A stretch of DNA of 64,000 nt. Origin: Candidatus Hydrogenedentota bacterium (GTDB lineage Bacteria; Hydrogenedentota; Hydrogenedentia; Hydrogenedentales; CAITNO01). Below are positions 29,444-39,684 of this stretch, one piece after another. The first letter of the stretch is position 1. Every line of letters begins with the position of its first letter. The position numbers were made by a program, and so were the translations under genes. The stretch is from the NCBI GenBank assembly GCA_903893795.1, contig CAITNO010000055.1, forward strand, positions 62,001 through 126,000, read 5' to 3'. A model generated the notes under the pieces. That model was given only the letters and a program-made list of their open reading frames with translations, did not search any database and had not been told where the DNA came from.

Positions 29444-29704
29444 CTATCTGCGGTACACCTCGCGGCGATGGCCCACTTCAATTATGAGAACACGGAGAAC
29501 GGCGTCCTGAATCTCGTAGATGATGCGATAGTCTTCCACCCGGACACGATAGATATCCTGTGAGTTTGAGAGTTTCTTGACGCCCGGCGGGCGGGGCGCG
29601 TCTGCCAGCGCGTCCATAGCGGGCTGCAGGCGCTTGCGCACCTCCAGCGGCAACCTTTTCAGTGCCTGAAAGGCGTGCGGCTTCAAGACGACCGTATAGG
29701 TCAT
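29444..29704 (-). CDS. RelE/ParE family toxin
   Basis: MTYTVVLKPHAFQALKRLPLEVRKRL ... LSNSQDIYRVRVEDYRIIYEIQDAVLRVLIIEVGHRREVYRR. Confidence 0.92.
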   Translation of the reverse strand: MTYTVVLKPHAFQALKRLPLEVRKRLQPAMDALADAPRPPGVKKLSNSQDIYRVRVEDYRIIYEIQDAVLRVLIIEVGHRREVYRR

Positions 29705-29925
29705 TTCAGACCCAGTTCCCCCTTGGCATCCTCCCAAAGGATGTCTTGCCCGGGTTCCTCTTTGGCCCGGCGCGCGGATTCCAAATCCATCAGGTCTTCC
29801 CATTCCTCAATGGACATCATCACGGCCACTTCCTTGCCGTCTTTGCTGAGCACAATGGGCTCATGTCCGCTCGTGACGCGCTGAATGGCGTCGTCAATGT
29901 TGAAATCCTTTGTGGCTAAAGTCAT
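29701..29925 (-). CDS. Phd/YefM family antitoxin
   Basis: Precedes and overlaps RelE (ATGA); PIVLSKDGKEVAVMMSIEEWEDLMDLE. Confidence 0.9.
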   Translation of the reverse strand: MTLATKDFNIDDAIQRVTSGHEPIVLSKDGKEVAVMMSIEEWEDLMDLESARRAKEEPGQDILWEDAKGELGLK

Positions 29926-30040
29926 GTTTTAGCCTCCTGTGTATTATGTAAATTGTACCGCATATCCGGTGTCCGCTCAAGCGGTCCGGACGGCTTTCGA
30001 AAGCACAATGGTGTTGTTGCGTTGCACCCGGTGGCCAGGG

Positions 30041-30118
30041 AAACTGCGCTTCGCGGCGCCGGGACACGGCCCCGGCGAAGAAAAGCGGCGGCATGGCCAC
30101 CGCAGTCAAAAAAAAGAT
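30041..30118 (+). repeat. Repeat family 4
   Basis: GCGCTTCGCGGCGCCGGGACACGGCCCCGGCGAAGAAAAGCGGCGGCATGGCCACCGCAGTCAAAAAAAAGA. Confidence 0.75.
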
Positions 30119-30198
30119 ATGCGTCTGCTTGACTCGGTTAAGCCTGTTGGCTACGCTGGCTATGTCGTCCCGATACCCATCCAATGAGGAGAATCACC

Positions 30199-31575
30199 AT
30201 GGACAGCACCCTTACCCGCCGCGCATTTCTCGCTTCCGCCACGACCACTGCCCTGCTGGCCGGTTGTGCCACCGCCAAACCAAACACCGCCAAGGTGGTG
30301 CCGGGGAAAATCTCGCCCAACGAGAAGCTGAACATCGCCGGGATCGGCGTGGGTGGCATGGGCAAGGCCAACCTCGACGCGAGCAACACGGAGAACATCG
30401 TGGCGCTGTGCGACGTCGATGACGCTTATGCTGCGAAGACCTATGCGGCCTATCCGAACGCAAAACGCCACACCGATTTCCGCAAGATGTTTGACGCAAT
30501 GGACAAGGAGATCGATGCGGTCATCATCGCCACGCCGGACCACAACCACGCCATCACCGCCATCGCCGCCATGCGGCACGGCAAACACGTTTACTGCCAG
30601 AAGCCGCTGGCCCACAGCCTGCACGAGGTGCGCACGCTCGTCGAAACGGCGCGCGAATGCGGCGTGCAGACCCAGATGGGCAACCAGGGCCATTCGTCGG
30701 AAGAATCGCGCAGGCTCTGCGAGTGGATTCAGGACGGCGCCATCGGCGCGGTGCGCGAGGTGCACGCCTGGAGCGACCGGCCCGTGGGCGGCGACCCCTG
30801 GTCCACTTTCCCGGTGATGAAGCGTCCCGACGACACGCCGCCGGTGCCGCCCACGCTCAACTGGGATCTATGGCTTGGTCCGGCGAAACAGCGCCCCTAC
30901 AACCCCGCCTATTGTCCGCTCACCTGGCGCGGCTGGTACGACTTCGGCACGGGCGCGTTGGGCGACATGGGCTGCCACATCCTAGACCCGTCCTTCTGGG
31001 CGCTCAAACTGGGCCACCCCACCAGCGTGCAGGCAACCACCACGCACTGGGAGAAACTGGTCGAAACGGAAACCTTCCCGCGCGCCTCCATCGTGCGCTA
31101 TGAATTCCCCGCGCGCGGCAAGATGCCGCCCGTGAATCTGACCTGGTATGACGGCCGGCTTATGCCGCCCGTCCCCCGTGACTTCGCGCCCGGCCAGAAT
31201 TTCGACAGCAACGGCGCGCTGCTCATCGGCGACAAGGGCACCATCCTGCACAAATCCCACGGGGCGGGGGGACTCACGCTACTGCCCAGAAGCTACGCCG
31301 CCGAGTACAAGCAGCCGTCCAAAACGCTGCCGCGGGTGACCGTAAAAGGCAACCCGCACGAGCAGGACTGGATACGGGCCTGCAAGGACGGCAAGCCGGC
31401 CAGCGCCCATTTTGAATACGGCGGCGCGCTCACCGAGATGGTGCTGCTGGGGGTGCTGGCCATGCGCGTGAAAGACCGCAAACTCCAGTGGGACGGCGCG
31501 GCCTTCAAGTTCACCAACAGTGAACGGGCCAACGCGCTGGTCAATCCTGCCTATGAAAACGGCTGGACGCTCTGA
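30199..31575 (+). CDS. Gfo/Idh/MocA oxidoreductase with Tat-type signal and lipobox-like Cys
   Basis: TRRAFLASATTTALLAGCA; NIAGIGVGGMGKANLDA; YCQKPLAHSLHEVRTL. Confidence 0.9.
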   Translation: MDSTLTRRAFLASATTTALLAGCATAKPNTAKVVPGKISPNEKLNIAGIGVGGMGKANLDASNTENIVALCDVDDAYAAKTYAAYPNAKRHTDFRKMFDAMDKEIDAVIIATPDHNHAITAIAAMRHGKHVYCQKPLAHSLHEVRTLVETARECGVQTQMGNQGHSSEESRRLCEWIQDGAIGAVREVHAWSDRPVGGDPWSTFPVMKRPDDTPPVPPTLNWDLWLGPAKQRPYNPAYCPLTWRGWYDFGTGALGDMGCHILDPSFWALKLGHPTSVQATTTHWEKLVETETFPRASIVRYEFPARGKMPPVNLTWYDGRLMPPVPRDFAPGQNFDSNGALLIGDKGTILHKSHGAGGLTLLPRSYAAEYKQPSKTLPRVTVKGNPHEQDWIRACKDGKPASAHFEYGGALTEMVLLGVLAMRVKDRKLQWDGAAFKFTNSERANALVNPAYENGWTL

Positions 31576-31802
31576 GCGCGGCAACGGACACGCCTGAACT
31601 GTTCCGCCCAGGGGCGCCCTGCGGCGGCCCTATCCTTGCGATCCTCTCCGGGGTTTGTTATCGTGGTTGCCTGTGCCGGGCCGGTTTTCCCTCCGTGGCG
31701 TTCCGCAGTGGTGGAAATCCCCGTTGCGCATAGAACAATGGGTGTGCGCTGTTTGCCGCTGACGGGGCACTGACAGGCGCATCCTATCATGGAAAGATCC
31801 CT

Positions 31803-34800
31803 ATGAAACCCCCTTCTCCCGGCACGCGCGATGCCCAGCGCGGCAGGCTGGCCGAGGCCTATCTGGGCGCACCGCAGGAAGAGCAGGTCCTGCTGCAACT
31901 GCTTGCCGTTCTCTGCGAAGACGCGAAGCGGATCACGCTCATGGCCATGGCCGCCAAGACGAAGGTCCGGATGGATGACGGCGGAGTCTTTGCGCAACTG
32001 GACATACGGCCCCTGCTGGAACGCCTGCAAAAGAAAAAACTCGCCGAATCGAACAATCCCCGCCATGACCAGGGGTATTGGAAATGCAATGACCTGATTA
32101 TGGAGGTCGCCGCGCGGGACGCGCAACGGGCGGGGCGCTTCGAGGTCATGTCCGCCGCAATTGAGGCGCTGATGCCAACGATGACGGCCTACGGCAGCTA
32201 CAGCTACTTCCGCAGTTTTGAGCATGTGCTGCGCCTGATCCGGCAGGCCCTGTTCGACCGGGACGACCAGCGCCTGTGGACGCTGATTCACTCCGCCGCG
32301 GACCGTTTTCCTGTCGAATGCCGCCGGACGGCCCCGCTCTGGCGACTGTGCAACGAGCCTTTCGACGCCGAATGGTTTGCGGGCCTCTCCGAAGGGGCTG
32401 GGGACAACGCGCTGTGGCAAATCCTGCCCTCTGCCTTTGACCGCCTGATCCCGGCCGAAGGCGCCTTTGCCTATCTGCACGGCTGCTGCACCGGCGCGGA
32501 CAAGAACCGGCCGCCGCGCATCTTTCACCTGCTGCATGGGTGCGGGCTGGCCCTGCGCGGCCGTTTTTCAGAGGCGCGCGCGACGGTGGACGCGGTGGAG
32601 AATCCCTTGGCGGAGCAGCGCCTTCTGGCGGCGCGGCTGGACCTGCTGGAGGGTCATTTTGATGGGGCGCTGGCCGGATATGAACGGGCAATGGCAGAGT
32701 TGCGCGGGGAAAACCGCAGGCGCAAGCCCGTGCTGTACGGGTGCGAGGGCGTGTTCTATGCGCTGGCGCTCATCCAAAGCCGCGACAGCGCCCTGCTGCG
32801 GCAGGCCGCGGAATATCTCGCCCGTGCGGTGAAGCATGCGGACGCATCGTACAAGGCGGCCAGCGCCGCGCTGCTGCGGCTGGTGGACTCTTTTCTCGGA
32901 AACACGCGCGCATCAAACACCGTCGACCCCGAGTATTTCTGGGTGGAGGACGCCCTGCCGGTGGACATGCTGGTCACCTGCATCGTGGAGCACTGGCTCG
33001 ACAACCCCATATCGGACCGCCGCCAAGCCGCACTGGCCAACCAGCATGCGCGCGCCGCCGCGGCGGGATACCGATGGTGGGCCGCCGAACTGGGGGTGCT
33101 GCTGGACCGGCTGGATTTCAGTTTGGACGAAAGCCGCGCGCAGACGGCGCGCTTTTTCAAAGAAACCGGCGCGCGCCCCATGGTGGACCTCATCCCGCGC
33201 CAGGAAGCCTGGGCGCTCAGCCTGGACGCGCTGGAACACGTGGCCGAAAGCGTCCGGGTCGAACCGGGCAACACACCGGACCGGCGCATGACCTGGCAAC
33301 TGGTCCCCGAACTGGATCATTGGCACATTGAACCGCGCGAGGTCCGGCGCCTTCAATCGGGACGGTGGAGCAAGGGAAAGGTCGTATCGCTCAAGAGGCT
33401 GTACACGGAACGGGCCGATTTCCCCTACCTCACCCCGCAGGACACGGCCGTGTGCGCCTTCATTTCTGCCGATGCGGACCGCTACGGCTATTATTCCAGC
33501 CCGCGCGTCAGCTATGCGCTTCCCCTGCGCGCCCTGACGGCGCTCGTCGGTCATCCGCTGGTTTTTGACATCGACGGCGAGCGCCTTGAGGTGGTCAAAG
33601 GCGCGCCGGAGCTGCGGGTGACGCAGCAGGGCACGCACGTGCTCATAGAGCTGCTTCCCTTCCTGGATGACGATCAGGAGGTGGCTGTCGCACAGGAATC
33701 GCACACACGCATCCGGGTCATGGAGTGCGGGCCCGAACACAGGCGCATGGCCGCCATTATCAAGACCGGCCTGCGCGTGCCCCTGGAGCACAAATCACGC
33801 GTGCTCGAGTCCCTCGGAAAGATCACGTCGCTGATCACCATCCACTCCGACATCGGCGGCGGGCTGGAAAATGTTCCCGTCATGCCCGAGGATTCGCGGC
33901 CCCACATCATGCTGACGCCCGCGGGCCAGGGGCTGCGCATGCAGATTCTCGTCCGGCCGCTGGCCGACGGGGGCGCCTATTACCGGCCGGGTACCGGCGG
34001 CGAGACGGTGCTCGCCGAAGTGGACGGCCACCCCGTGCAGGCCCGCCGCAATCTCGCGGCCGAGAAGGACCTGGCCGACCGGGCCGTCGCCGCCTGCACC
34101 ATCCTGGAGCGCTCGCAGGAGTTCGACGGTGAATGGCTTGTGGAAGACCCCGAGGACTGTCTCGAACTGCTCGACGAGCTCGACGGACTGGGCGAGGCCG
34201 TGATCCTCGAATGGCCGCACGGGCAGAAGATAGGCATCACCGCCCATGCCGCCTCGGGCAGCCTTCAGTTGAAGGTGGCCGGGGCCAAAAACTGGTTCGA
34301 GGCGACCGGCCAACTGCGCGTCGATGAAGACCGCGTGCTCGACATGCGGCAACTGCTCGAACTGCTGGACGAGGCCCGCGGGCGCTTTGTGCCGCTCGGC
34401 GACGGGCAGTTTCTGGCGCTGACCCGGGAGTTCCGCAAACGCCTCGACGAGCTGCGCGCCATCTCCGAGGAGCACGGGCGCGGCGTGCGCTTCCACCCCC
34501 TCGCCGCCCCGGCCGTCGAGAGCCTGCTGGAGGGCGCCGGGGCGCTCAAGGCCGACAAGGCGTGGAAGGAGCACATCGAGCGCTTCCGCAGCGCGCAGGA
34601 GTTTGAACCGGTGCTTCCGTCCACGCTGCGCGCCGAATTGCGCGACTATCAGGCCGAGGGCTACCGCTGGCTCGCGCGGCTCGCGCGCTGGGGCGCGGGC
34701 GCCTGCCTCGCCGACGACATGGGCCTGGGAAAAACCGTGCAGGCGCTGACCGTCATTCTGTCGACCGCCGCCGAGGGTCCGGCGCTGGTTGTTGCGCCCA

Positions 34801-36011
34801 CGTCGGTGTGCATGAACTGGCTCGACGAGGCCCGCCGCTTCGCCCCCACGCTCAATCCCATCCTGTTCGGCGCGGGCGACCGTCAGGCCTCGCTGGACGC
34901 CCTCAAGCCCTTTGACCTGTTGGTGTGCAGCTACGGGCTGCTGCACCAGGAGGCGGAGAAGCTTGCCGCCGTCACCTGGCGCGTGGCCGTGCTGGACGAG
35001 GCCCAGGCCATCAAGAATTTTGCCACACGGCGCTCGCAGGCGGCCATGGGTTTACGGGCCGATTTTCGCATCATCACCACCGGCACGCCCGTCGAAAATC
35101 ATCTGGGCGAACTGTGGAACCTGTTCCGTTTCATCAATCCCGGCCTGCTCGGCTCGCTGGAGCAGTTCACCCGGCGTTTTGCCGGTCCCATCGAAAGGCA
35201 CCAGGACCGCGACGCGCGCACGCGCCTGAAGAAGGTTATTCAGCCATTCATGCTGCGCAGGCTCAAGGAGCAGGTGCTCGAAGAGCTTCCCCCGCGCACG
35301 GAAATACTCCTGCATGTCGAGTGCAGCCCCGGCGAAACCGCCTTCTACGAGGCACTGCGCCGCAAGGCGCTCGAAAAGGTGGCGCGGACCAGCGGGCCGC
35401 CCGCGCAGAAGCACCTCATGATACTCGCCGAAATCATGCGGCTGCGCCGGGCCTGCTGCAATGCCCAACTGGTCACGCCGGGCGTCAATATCGCCAGTTC
35501 TAAACTGGCGGTCTTCATAGGTCTGGTCGAGGAACTCATCGAGAACCGCCACAAGGCGCTCGTGTTCAGCCAGTTTGTGGACCACCTGTCCATTCTGCGC
35601 AAAGAGCTGGACCAAAAGGGCGTCGCCTACCAGTATCTGGACGGGTCCACGCCCCAGCGCGAGCGCAAGAAGCGCGTGGACGCATTCCAGGCGGGCGAGG
35701 GGGACCTTTTCCTCATCAGTCTCAAGGCGGGCGGCCTGGGCCTCAATCTCACCGCCGCCGACTACGTCATCCACATGGACCCGTGGTGGAATCCCGCCGT
35801 CGAGGACCAGGCCTCCGACCGCGCGCACCGCATAGGCCAGTTGCGCCCGGTCACCATTTACCGGCTCGTTACCAAAGACACCATCGAAAGCAAGATTGTC
35901 GAACTGCACCGCCACAAACGGGACCTCGCAGACAGCCTCTTGGAAGGCAGCGACATGACCGGACGCATGTCCGCCGATGACCTGCTGGCGTTGATGCAGG
36001 AGGGTTTCTGA
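31803..36011 (+). CDS. SNF2-family helicase (1402 aa)
   Basis: ADDMGLGKTVQAL (motif I), LDEAQAIKN (DEAQ box), GLGLNLTAADYVIHMDPWWNPAVEDQASDRAHRIGQ (motifs V/VI). Confidence 0.95.
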   Translation: MKPPSPGTRDAQRGRLAEAYLGAPQEEQVLLQLLAVLCEDAKRITLMAMAAKTKVRMDDGGVFAQLDIRPLLERLQKKKLAESNNPRHDQGYWKCNDLIMEVAARDAQRAGRFEVMSAAIEALMPTMTAYGSYSYFRSFEHVLRLIRQALFDRDDQRLWTLIHSAADRFPVECRRTAPLWRLCNEPFDAEWFAGLSEGAGDNALWQILPSAFDRLIPAEGAFAYLHGCCTGADKNRPPRIFHLLHGCGLALRGRFSEARATVDAVENPLAEQRLLAARLDLLEGHFDGALAGYERAMAELRGENRRRKPVLYGCEGVFYALALIQSRDSALLRQAAEYLARAVKHADASYKAASAALLRLVDSFLGNTRASNTVDPEYFWVEDALPVDMLVTCIVEHWLDNPISDRRQAALANQHARAAAAGYRWWAAELGVLLDRLDFSLDESRAQTARFFKETGARPMVDLIPRQEAWALSLDALEHVAESVRVEPGNTPDRRMTWQLVPELDHWHIEPREVRRLQSGRWSKGKVVSLKRLYTERADFPYLTPQDTAVCAFISADADRYGYYSSPRVSYALPLRALTALVGHPLVFDIDGERLEVVKGAPELRVTQQGTHVLIELLPFLDDDQEVAVAQESHTRIRVMECGPEHRRMAAIIKTGLRVPLEHKSRVLESLGKITSLITIHSDIGGGLENVPVMPEDSRPHIMLTPAGQGLRMQILVRPLADGGAYYRPGTGGETVLAEVDGHPVQARRNLAAEKDLADRAVAACTILERSQEFDGEWLVEDPEDCLELLDELDGLGEAVILEWPHGQKIGITAHAASGSLQLKVAGAKNWFEATGQLRVDEDRVLDMRQLLELLDEARGRFVPLGDGQFLALTREFRKRLDELRAISEEHGRGVRFHPLAAPAVESLLEGAGALKADKAWKEHIERFRSAQEFEPVLPSTLRAELRDYQAEGYRWLARLARWGAGACLADDMGLGKTVQALTVILSTAAEGPALVVAPTSVCMNWLDEARRFAPTLNPILFGAGDRQASLDALKPFDLLVCSYGLLHQEAEKLAAVTWRVAVLDEAQAIKNFATRRSQAAMGLRADFRIITTGTPVENHLGELWNLFRFINPGLLGSLEQFTRRFAGPIERHQDRDARTRLKKVIQPFMLRRLKEQVLEELPPRTEILLHVECSPGETAFYEALRRKALEKVARTSGPPAQKHLMILAEIMRLRRACCNAQLVTPGVNIASSKLAVFIGLVEELIENRHKALVFSQFVDHLSILRKELDQKGVAYQYLDGSTPQRERKKRVDAFQAGEGDLFLISLKAGGLGLNLTAADYVIHMDPWWNPAVEDQASDRAHRIGQLRPVTIYRLVTKDTIESKIVELHRHKRDLADSLLEGSDMTGRMSADDLLALMQEGF

Positions 36012-36288
36012 CCACGGCCGGACAGCGCCGCCGTTCCGGTACATGTCCTCCCCGGCATGGAATTCCGCGGTGTAATATGCGCATACTGTGCATCTTGTCC
36101 GGAAAAGACGGCAGATTTGGCTTGTGTTTGGAAAAAAGTTGAGCGCTATATATTGGGGGCACACCAAACACTAAATCTGTATCTAGTGAGTGAGACAAGC
36201 CCATCCACAAGATGTTGTTGAAAAAATCGGAAGGGTGTGCTAAGCTCTTCGTTGACATGGGCTGAGACTCAGTCAAGGAGAGTGCGCC

Positions 36289-39099
36289 TTGAGAAAACGC
36301 GGATTAATTAGCGCAGAGCTGAAACACAGGGCCATCGCGGCGGTCATACTGTTGGCGACCGTTATTCTCGTTGCCGCGCTGGTGGGGGACGGATTCGAGT
36401 CAGGCGCGCCGGGAGGGCGCCCCATTGACGGAGTTCTCCAGGTGCCCAATGCCATCGGATGGCCCGGCGCGTTCCTCGCGGGTCTCGCGGCATACTTTAT
36501 GGGCGACGCCTCACACATGCTCTATGCGGTGACCCTCCTGTGGTTCCTCATGCTGTGCACCGGAGGGGTCAGGGAACGCCGGTTGATAACCCGACTGGCC
36601 GGCGTGGCCATACTGGCCGCCTCGGTGGCGGGTCTCCTGCAGATCGACATGAACTCGGGCTGGTCCAACCGGCAGGCGGGCGGGGTGCTCGGCGTCTTTA
36701 TGGCCGAGCACGTGTTTCAGCCCTACCTTGGCCGGATCAGCTCCCACGTGGTGGGCCTGCTGCTGGCCCTTGCGGGCCTGCTGCTCGCCACGGACCTGCT
36801 CTTTATCCATTTGTTGATCTACATACAGCGCGGCATCGTGGCTTCTGCCCGCGGCGGCATGATTGTCCTGATGACCTGCCTGGGCCTGGCGGGCTCCTAC
36901 CCGCGCTGGCAGGCCAAGCGCAAGGCGAGCAAATCCCTCACCAAGATGGCCCCCACGCCGGAAGAGAATCTCTATGCCGACCGGAACATGCCCAATGAAC
37001 CGGCCGGGGAACTGTTTTCGTCCGAAGTGGAGCAGCTTGCCCCAATAACCCCCGTCAAGACCGAAGTCCGCAAAGAGCCGCGCCGCTCCGACCCCACCAT
37101 CCATCTGGCTGGATTGTCCGCGATTTACGAATCCTTCGACGAGATGCCTGAAGAGACGCCCTTCATGCCCGAGCCCGCGTCGACGCCCAAGACCGCGCCG
37201 CAGGCGGCTCCCGTTCTTCCGCAGACAGCGGACCTGACCTTCAGCGACGTGGTTCCCACGATGGCCCGCACTTCCTCCCCGCCGGTTCTGATCGACCAGG
37301 ACGATGATGAATTGGTGGACAGTTTGTCAACGCTGCTGGAAGCGGCCGCAAACCTTCCGGTCGAAGCGCCCCCCCGCAGTGTGCCGCGTCCGGCCGTGAA
37401 GCCCCCCGCGCCTCCGGCCCCCCCGGAACCGGTCGCGTCGGACGCACTCGACGTGCCGACCGCCCCGGCCCCGCCGCTCCCCGCGTCGGCGGCCACACCC
37501 CAGACGCCCGTGATTCGCACCGGCTTCGAGGATGCCGTCGTGCGTCCGGCGGCCAAGGCCCAGGCTGCGCGTCCGCGCCGCAGGCAGACCGACTCGGACG
37601 ACCTGCCCGACGATTACATCTATCCGAAATACTACACCCGCCCCTCACTGGACCTTTTTGAGCCGGCGCGCCCGCGGGTGATCCCCAATCTCACGGAGAA
37701 ACTGCGCAACACCAGCGACCTGTTGGAGCAGACCCTGCGCACCTTTGGCATCGAGGCGCGCGTGACCGACGTGCGCCGCGGCCCGACCGTCACGCGCTTC
37801 GAGGTCGAACCCTCACCGGGCACCAAGGTGGCCCGCTTTATCGCGCTCACCGACGACATTGCGCTGGCGCTGGAGGCGCGCGGCGTGCGCGTCGAGGCGC
37901 CCATCCCCGGCAAGGCCCGCGTGGGCATCGAAGTTTCCAACGAAGAGCGGGACCCGGTGGTGCTGCGCGAACTGCTCGAGCACCGCGCCTTCCGCGACGG
38001 CCAGGCCGCGCAGTTGAACCTGGCGCTGGGCAAGGGCATCGACGGTGGCGTGTGCATCGCCGACCTCACCCGCATGCCCCACCTGCTCGTGGCCGGCGCC
38101 ACCGGCGCGGGCAAGACCGTGTGCGTCAAGTCCCTGCTGGCGAGCCTGCTCGTGCAGCACACGCCCGACGAGCTGCAACTGATGCTAATCGACCCGAAAA
38201 TGGTCGAGTTGTCCATCTTCAACGACATCCCGCACCTGATCACGCCCGTCGTGACCGATGCCAAGAAAGCGGCCTCCGCGCTGACCTGGCTCATCACCGA
38301 GATGGAGGAGCGCTACCGGCTCTTCCACGACCTGCGCATCCGCAACATCGAACTCTACAACAAGAGCGTCGAGAACGGCGCGATTGAAATGGTCGGCGAG
38401 GGCGAGGATCACGGCGCCTCCTACAGTGTGGTGCGCAAACTGCCCTACATCGTCTGCGTCATCGACGAGCTGGCCGACCTCATGATCTTGGCCCGCGTGG
38501 AAGTGGAACAGGCCATCGCGCGGCTGGCGCAGTTGGCCCGCGCCGTGGGCATCCACCTTATCATCGCCACGCAACGCCCCTCCGTGGACGTGATTACCGG
38601 TGTCATCAAGGCCAATTTCCCCGCGCGTATCTCTTTCCAGGTGTCCTCGCGGGTCGATTCGCGCTGCATTTTGGACGAAATCGGCGCCGAACGGCTCGTC
38701 GGCATGGGCGACATGCTCTATCTGCCCGCCGGGCAGAGCAAGCCGGACCGCATCCAGGGCGCTTTCGTCAGTGACGGTGAAATGAGCGATCTGGTTTATT
38801 ACTTGAAACGGCAGGCCCCGCCGCAGTATCGTGATGAGATTGAGAACTTCGGGAAGAGCAAGGATCAGCTTGCCGACTTGGAGAACGACGATGATCCGTT
38901 GTTCGAAGATGCCGTACATGTTGTGTTGGAAACGGGGCAGGCGTCCATATCAATGGTGCAACGGCGCCTCCGGGTGGGATATACTAGGGCAGCGCGGCTC
39001 GTTGACATGATGGAGCTGCGGGGTATAGTTGGACCTTCCTTGGGCAGCAAGGTCCGAGAGATTTTGGTGGATTCTCCGCCAAGGGATGAAGTGGCATGA
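36289..39099 (+). CDS. ftsK: DNA translocase FtsK/SpoIIIE
   Basis: N-terminal TM region, Pro-rich linker, LLVAGATGAGKTVCVKSLLASLL, ATQRPSVDVITGVIKANFPARISFQVSSRVDSRCILDE; C-terminal gamma winged helix. Confidence 0.95.
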   Translation: MRKRGLISAELKHRAIAAVILLATVILVAALVGDGFESGAPGGRPIDGVLQVPNAIGWPGAFLAGLAAYFMGDASHMLYAVTLLWFLMLCTGGVRERRLITRLAGVAILAASVAGLLQIDMNSGWSNRQAGGVLGVFMAEHVFQPYLGRISSHVVGLLLALAGLLLATDLLFIHLLIYIQRGIVASARGGMIVLMTCLGLAGSYPRWQAKRKASKSLTKMAPTPEENLYADRNMPNEPAGELFSSEVEQLAPITPVKTEVRKEPRRSDPTIHLAGLSAIYESFDEMPEETPFMPEPASTPKTAPQAAPVLPQTADLTFSDVVPTMARTSSPPVLIDQDDDELVDSLSTLLEAAANLPVEAPPRSVPRPAVKPPAPPAPPEPVASDALDVPTAPAPPLPASAATPQTPVIRTGFEDAVVRPAAKAQAARPRRRQTDSDDLPDDYIYPKYYTRPSLDLFEPARPRVIPNLTEKLRNTSDLLEQTLRTFGIEARVTDVRRGPTVTRFEVEPSPGTKVARFIALTDDIALALEARGVRVEAPIPGKARVGIEVSNEERDPVVLRELLEHRAFRDGQAAQLNLALGKGIDGGVCIADLTRMPHLLVAGATGAGKTVCVKSLLASLLVQHTPDELQLMLIDPKMVELSIFNDIPHLITPVVTDAKKAASALTWLITEMEERYRLFHDLRIRNIELYNKSVENGAIEMVGEGEDHGASYSVVRKLPYIVCVIDELADLMILARVEVEQAIARLAQLARAVGIHLIIATQRPSVDVITGVIKANFPARISFQVSSRVDSRCILDEIGAERLVGMGDMLYLPAGQSKPDRIQGAFVSDGEMSDLVYYLKRQAPPQYRDEIENFGKSKDQLADLENDDDPLFEDAVHVVLETGQASISMVQRRLRVGYTRAARLVDMMELRGIVGPSLGSKVREILVDSPPRDEVA

Positions 39100-39581
39100 A
39101 AGAGTTGCGTTTTCCAGGGCATTTGCTTCGCGCGCGCCGCGAAGCGCTCGGCCATGCCTTGGCCGACATGCACACCCTGACGCATGTGCCGCAGGCAGCG
39201 CTTGAGGCCATCGAAGAGGGACGCCTCACCGACTTGCCCGTCAAGGCCTACACGCTCGGCTTCATTCAATCCTACTGCCGCGCCCTCGGTGTGCCCCAGG
39301 AGCCTTTTGTCGACCAGTTTCATTCCGTCATGAATGAGGTGGCGCGCAACAGCCGCTCTTTTGCCTGGATCAACCGTCCCTCGGCGATGGACAGCATGGC
39401 CAAACGCCGTCCCCGCTGGATGGACGGAATTGCCACCTGGGCCACGGTGTGTGGCGTCATCCTTCTCGGCTGGTTCGCCTATACCATCGTGGTCAAGCCC
39501 TTGGCCGATTCCTGGCAGGGCCGCGTGGAAGCCGGTTCCGTCGAAATCGCCCCGCCCACCGCCTTTGACAAGGCCCGCTGA
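39096..39581 (+). CDS. HTH/TM protein, RodZ-like
   Basis: GHLLRARREALGHALADMHTLTHVPQAALEAIEEG ... one TM helix; overlaps ftsK end. Confidence 0.75.
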   Translation: MKELRFPGHLLRARREALGHALADMHTLTHVPQAALEAIEEGRLTDLPVKAYTLGFIQSYCRALGVPQEPFVDQFHSVMNEVARNSRSFAWINRPSAMDSMAKRRPRWMDGIATWATVCGVILLGWFAYTIVVKPLADSWQGRVEAGSVEIAPPTAFDKAR

Positions 39582-39684
39582 TCCTCCGTCCTCCGCGCGC
39601 CCGCTGAAACAAATCACTTCCGTAACGGGTCTGATTTTTCGTTTGCGCGAAGCATGTCCGTTCACCGTCGGAGAGGACCCCGCC

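Noticed and set aside
31803-36011. SNF2 helicase as part of a phage-defence island
   Set aside because: No accompanying methylase, nuclease, phospholipase or other defence genes nearby; neighbours are an oxidoreductase and ftsK. Treated as an ordinary SNF2 protein.
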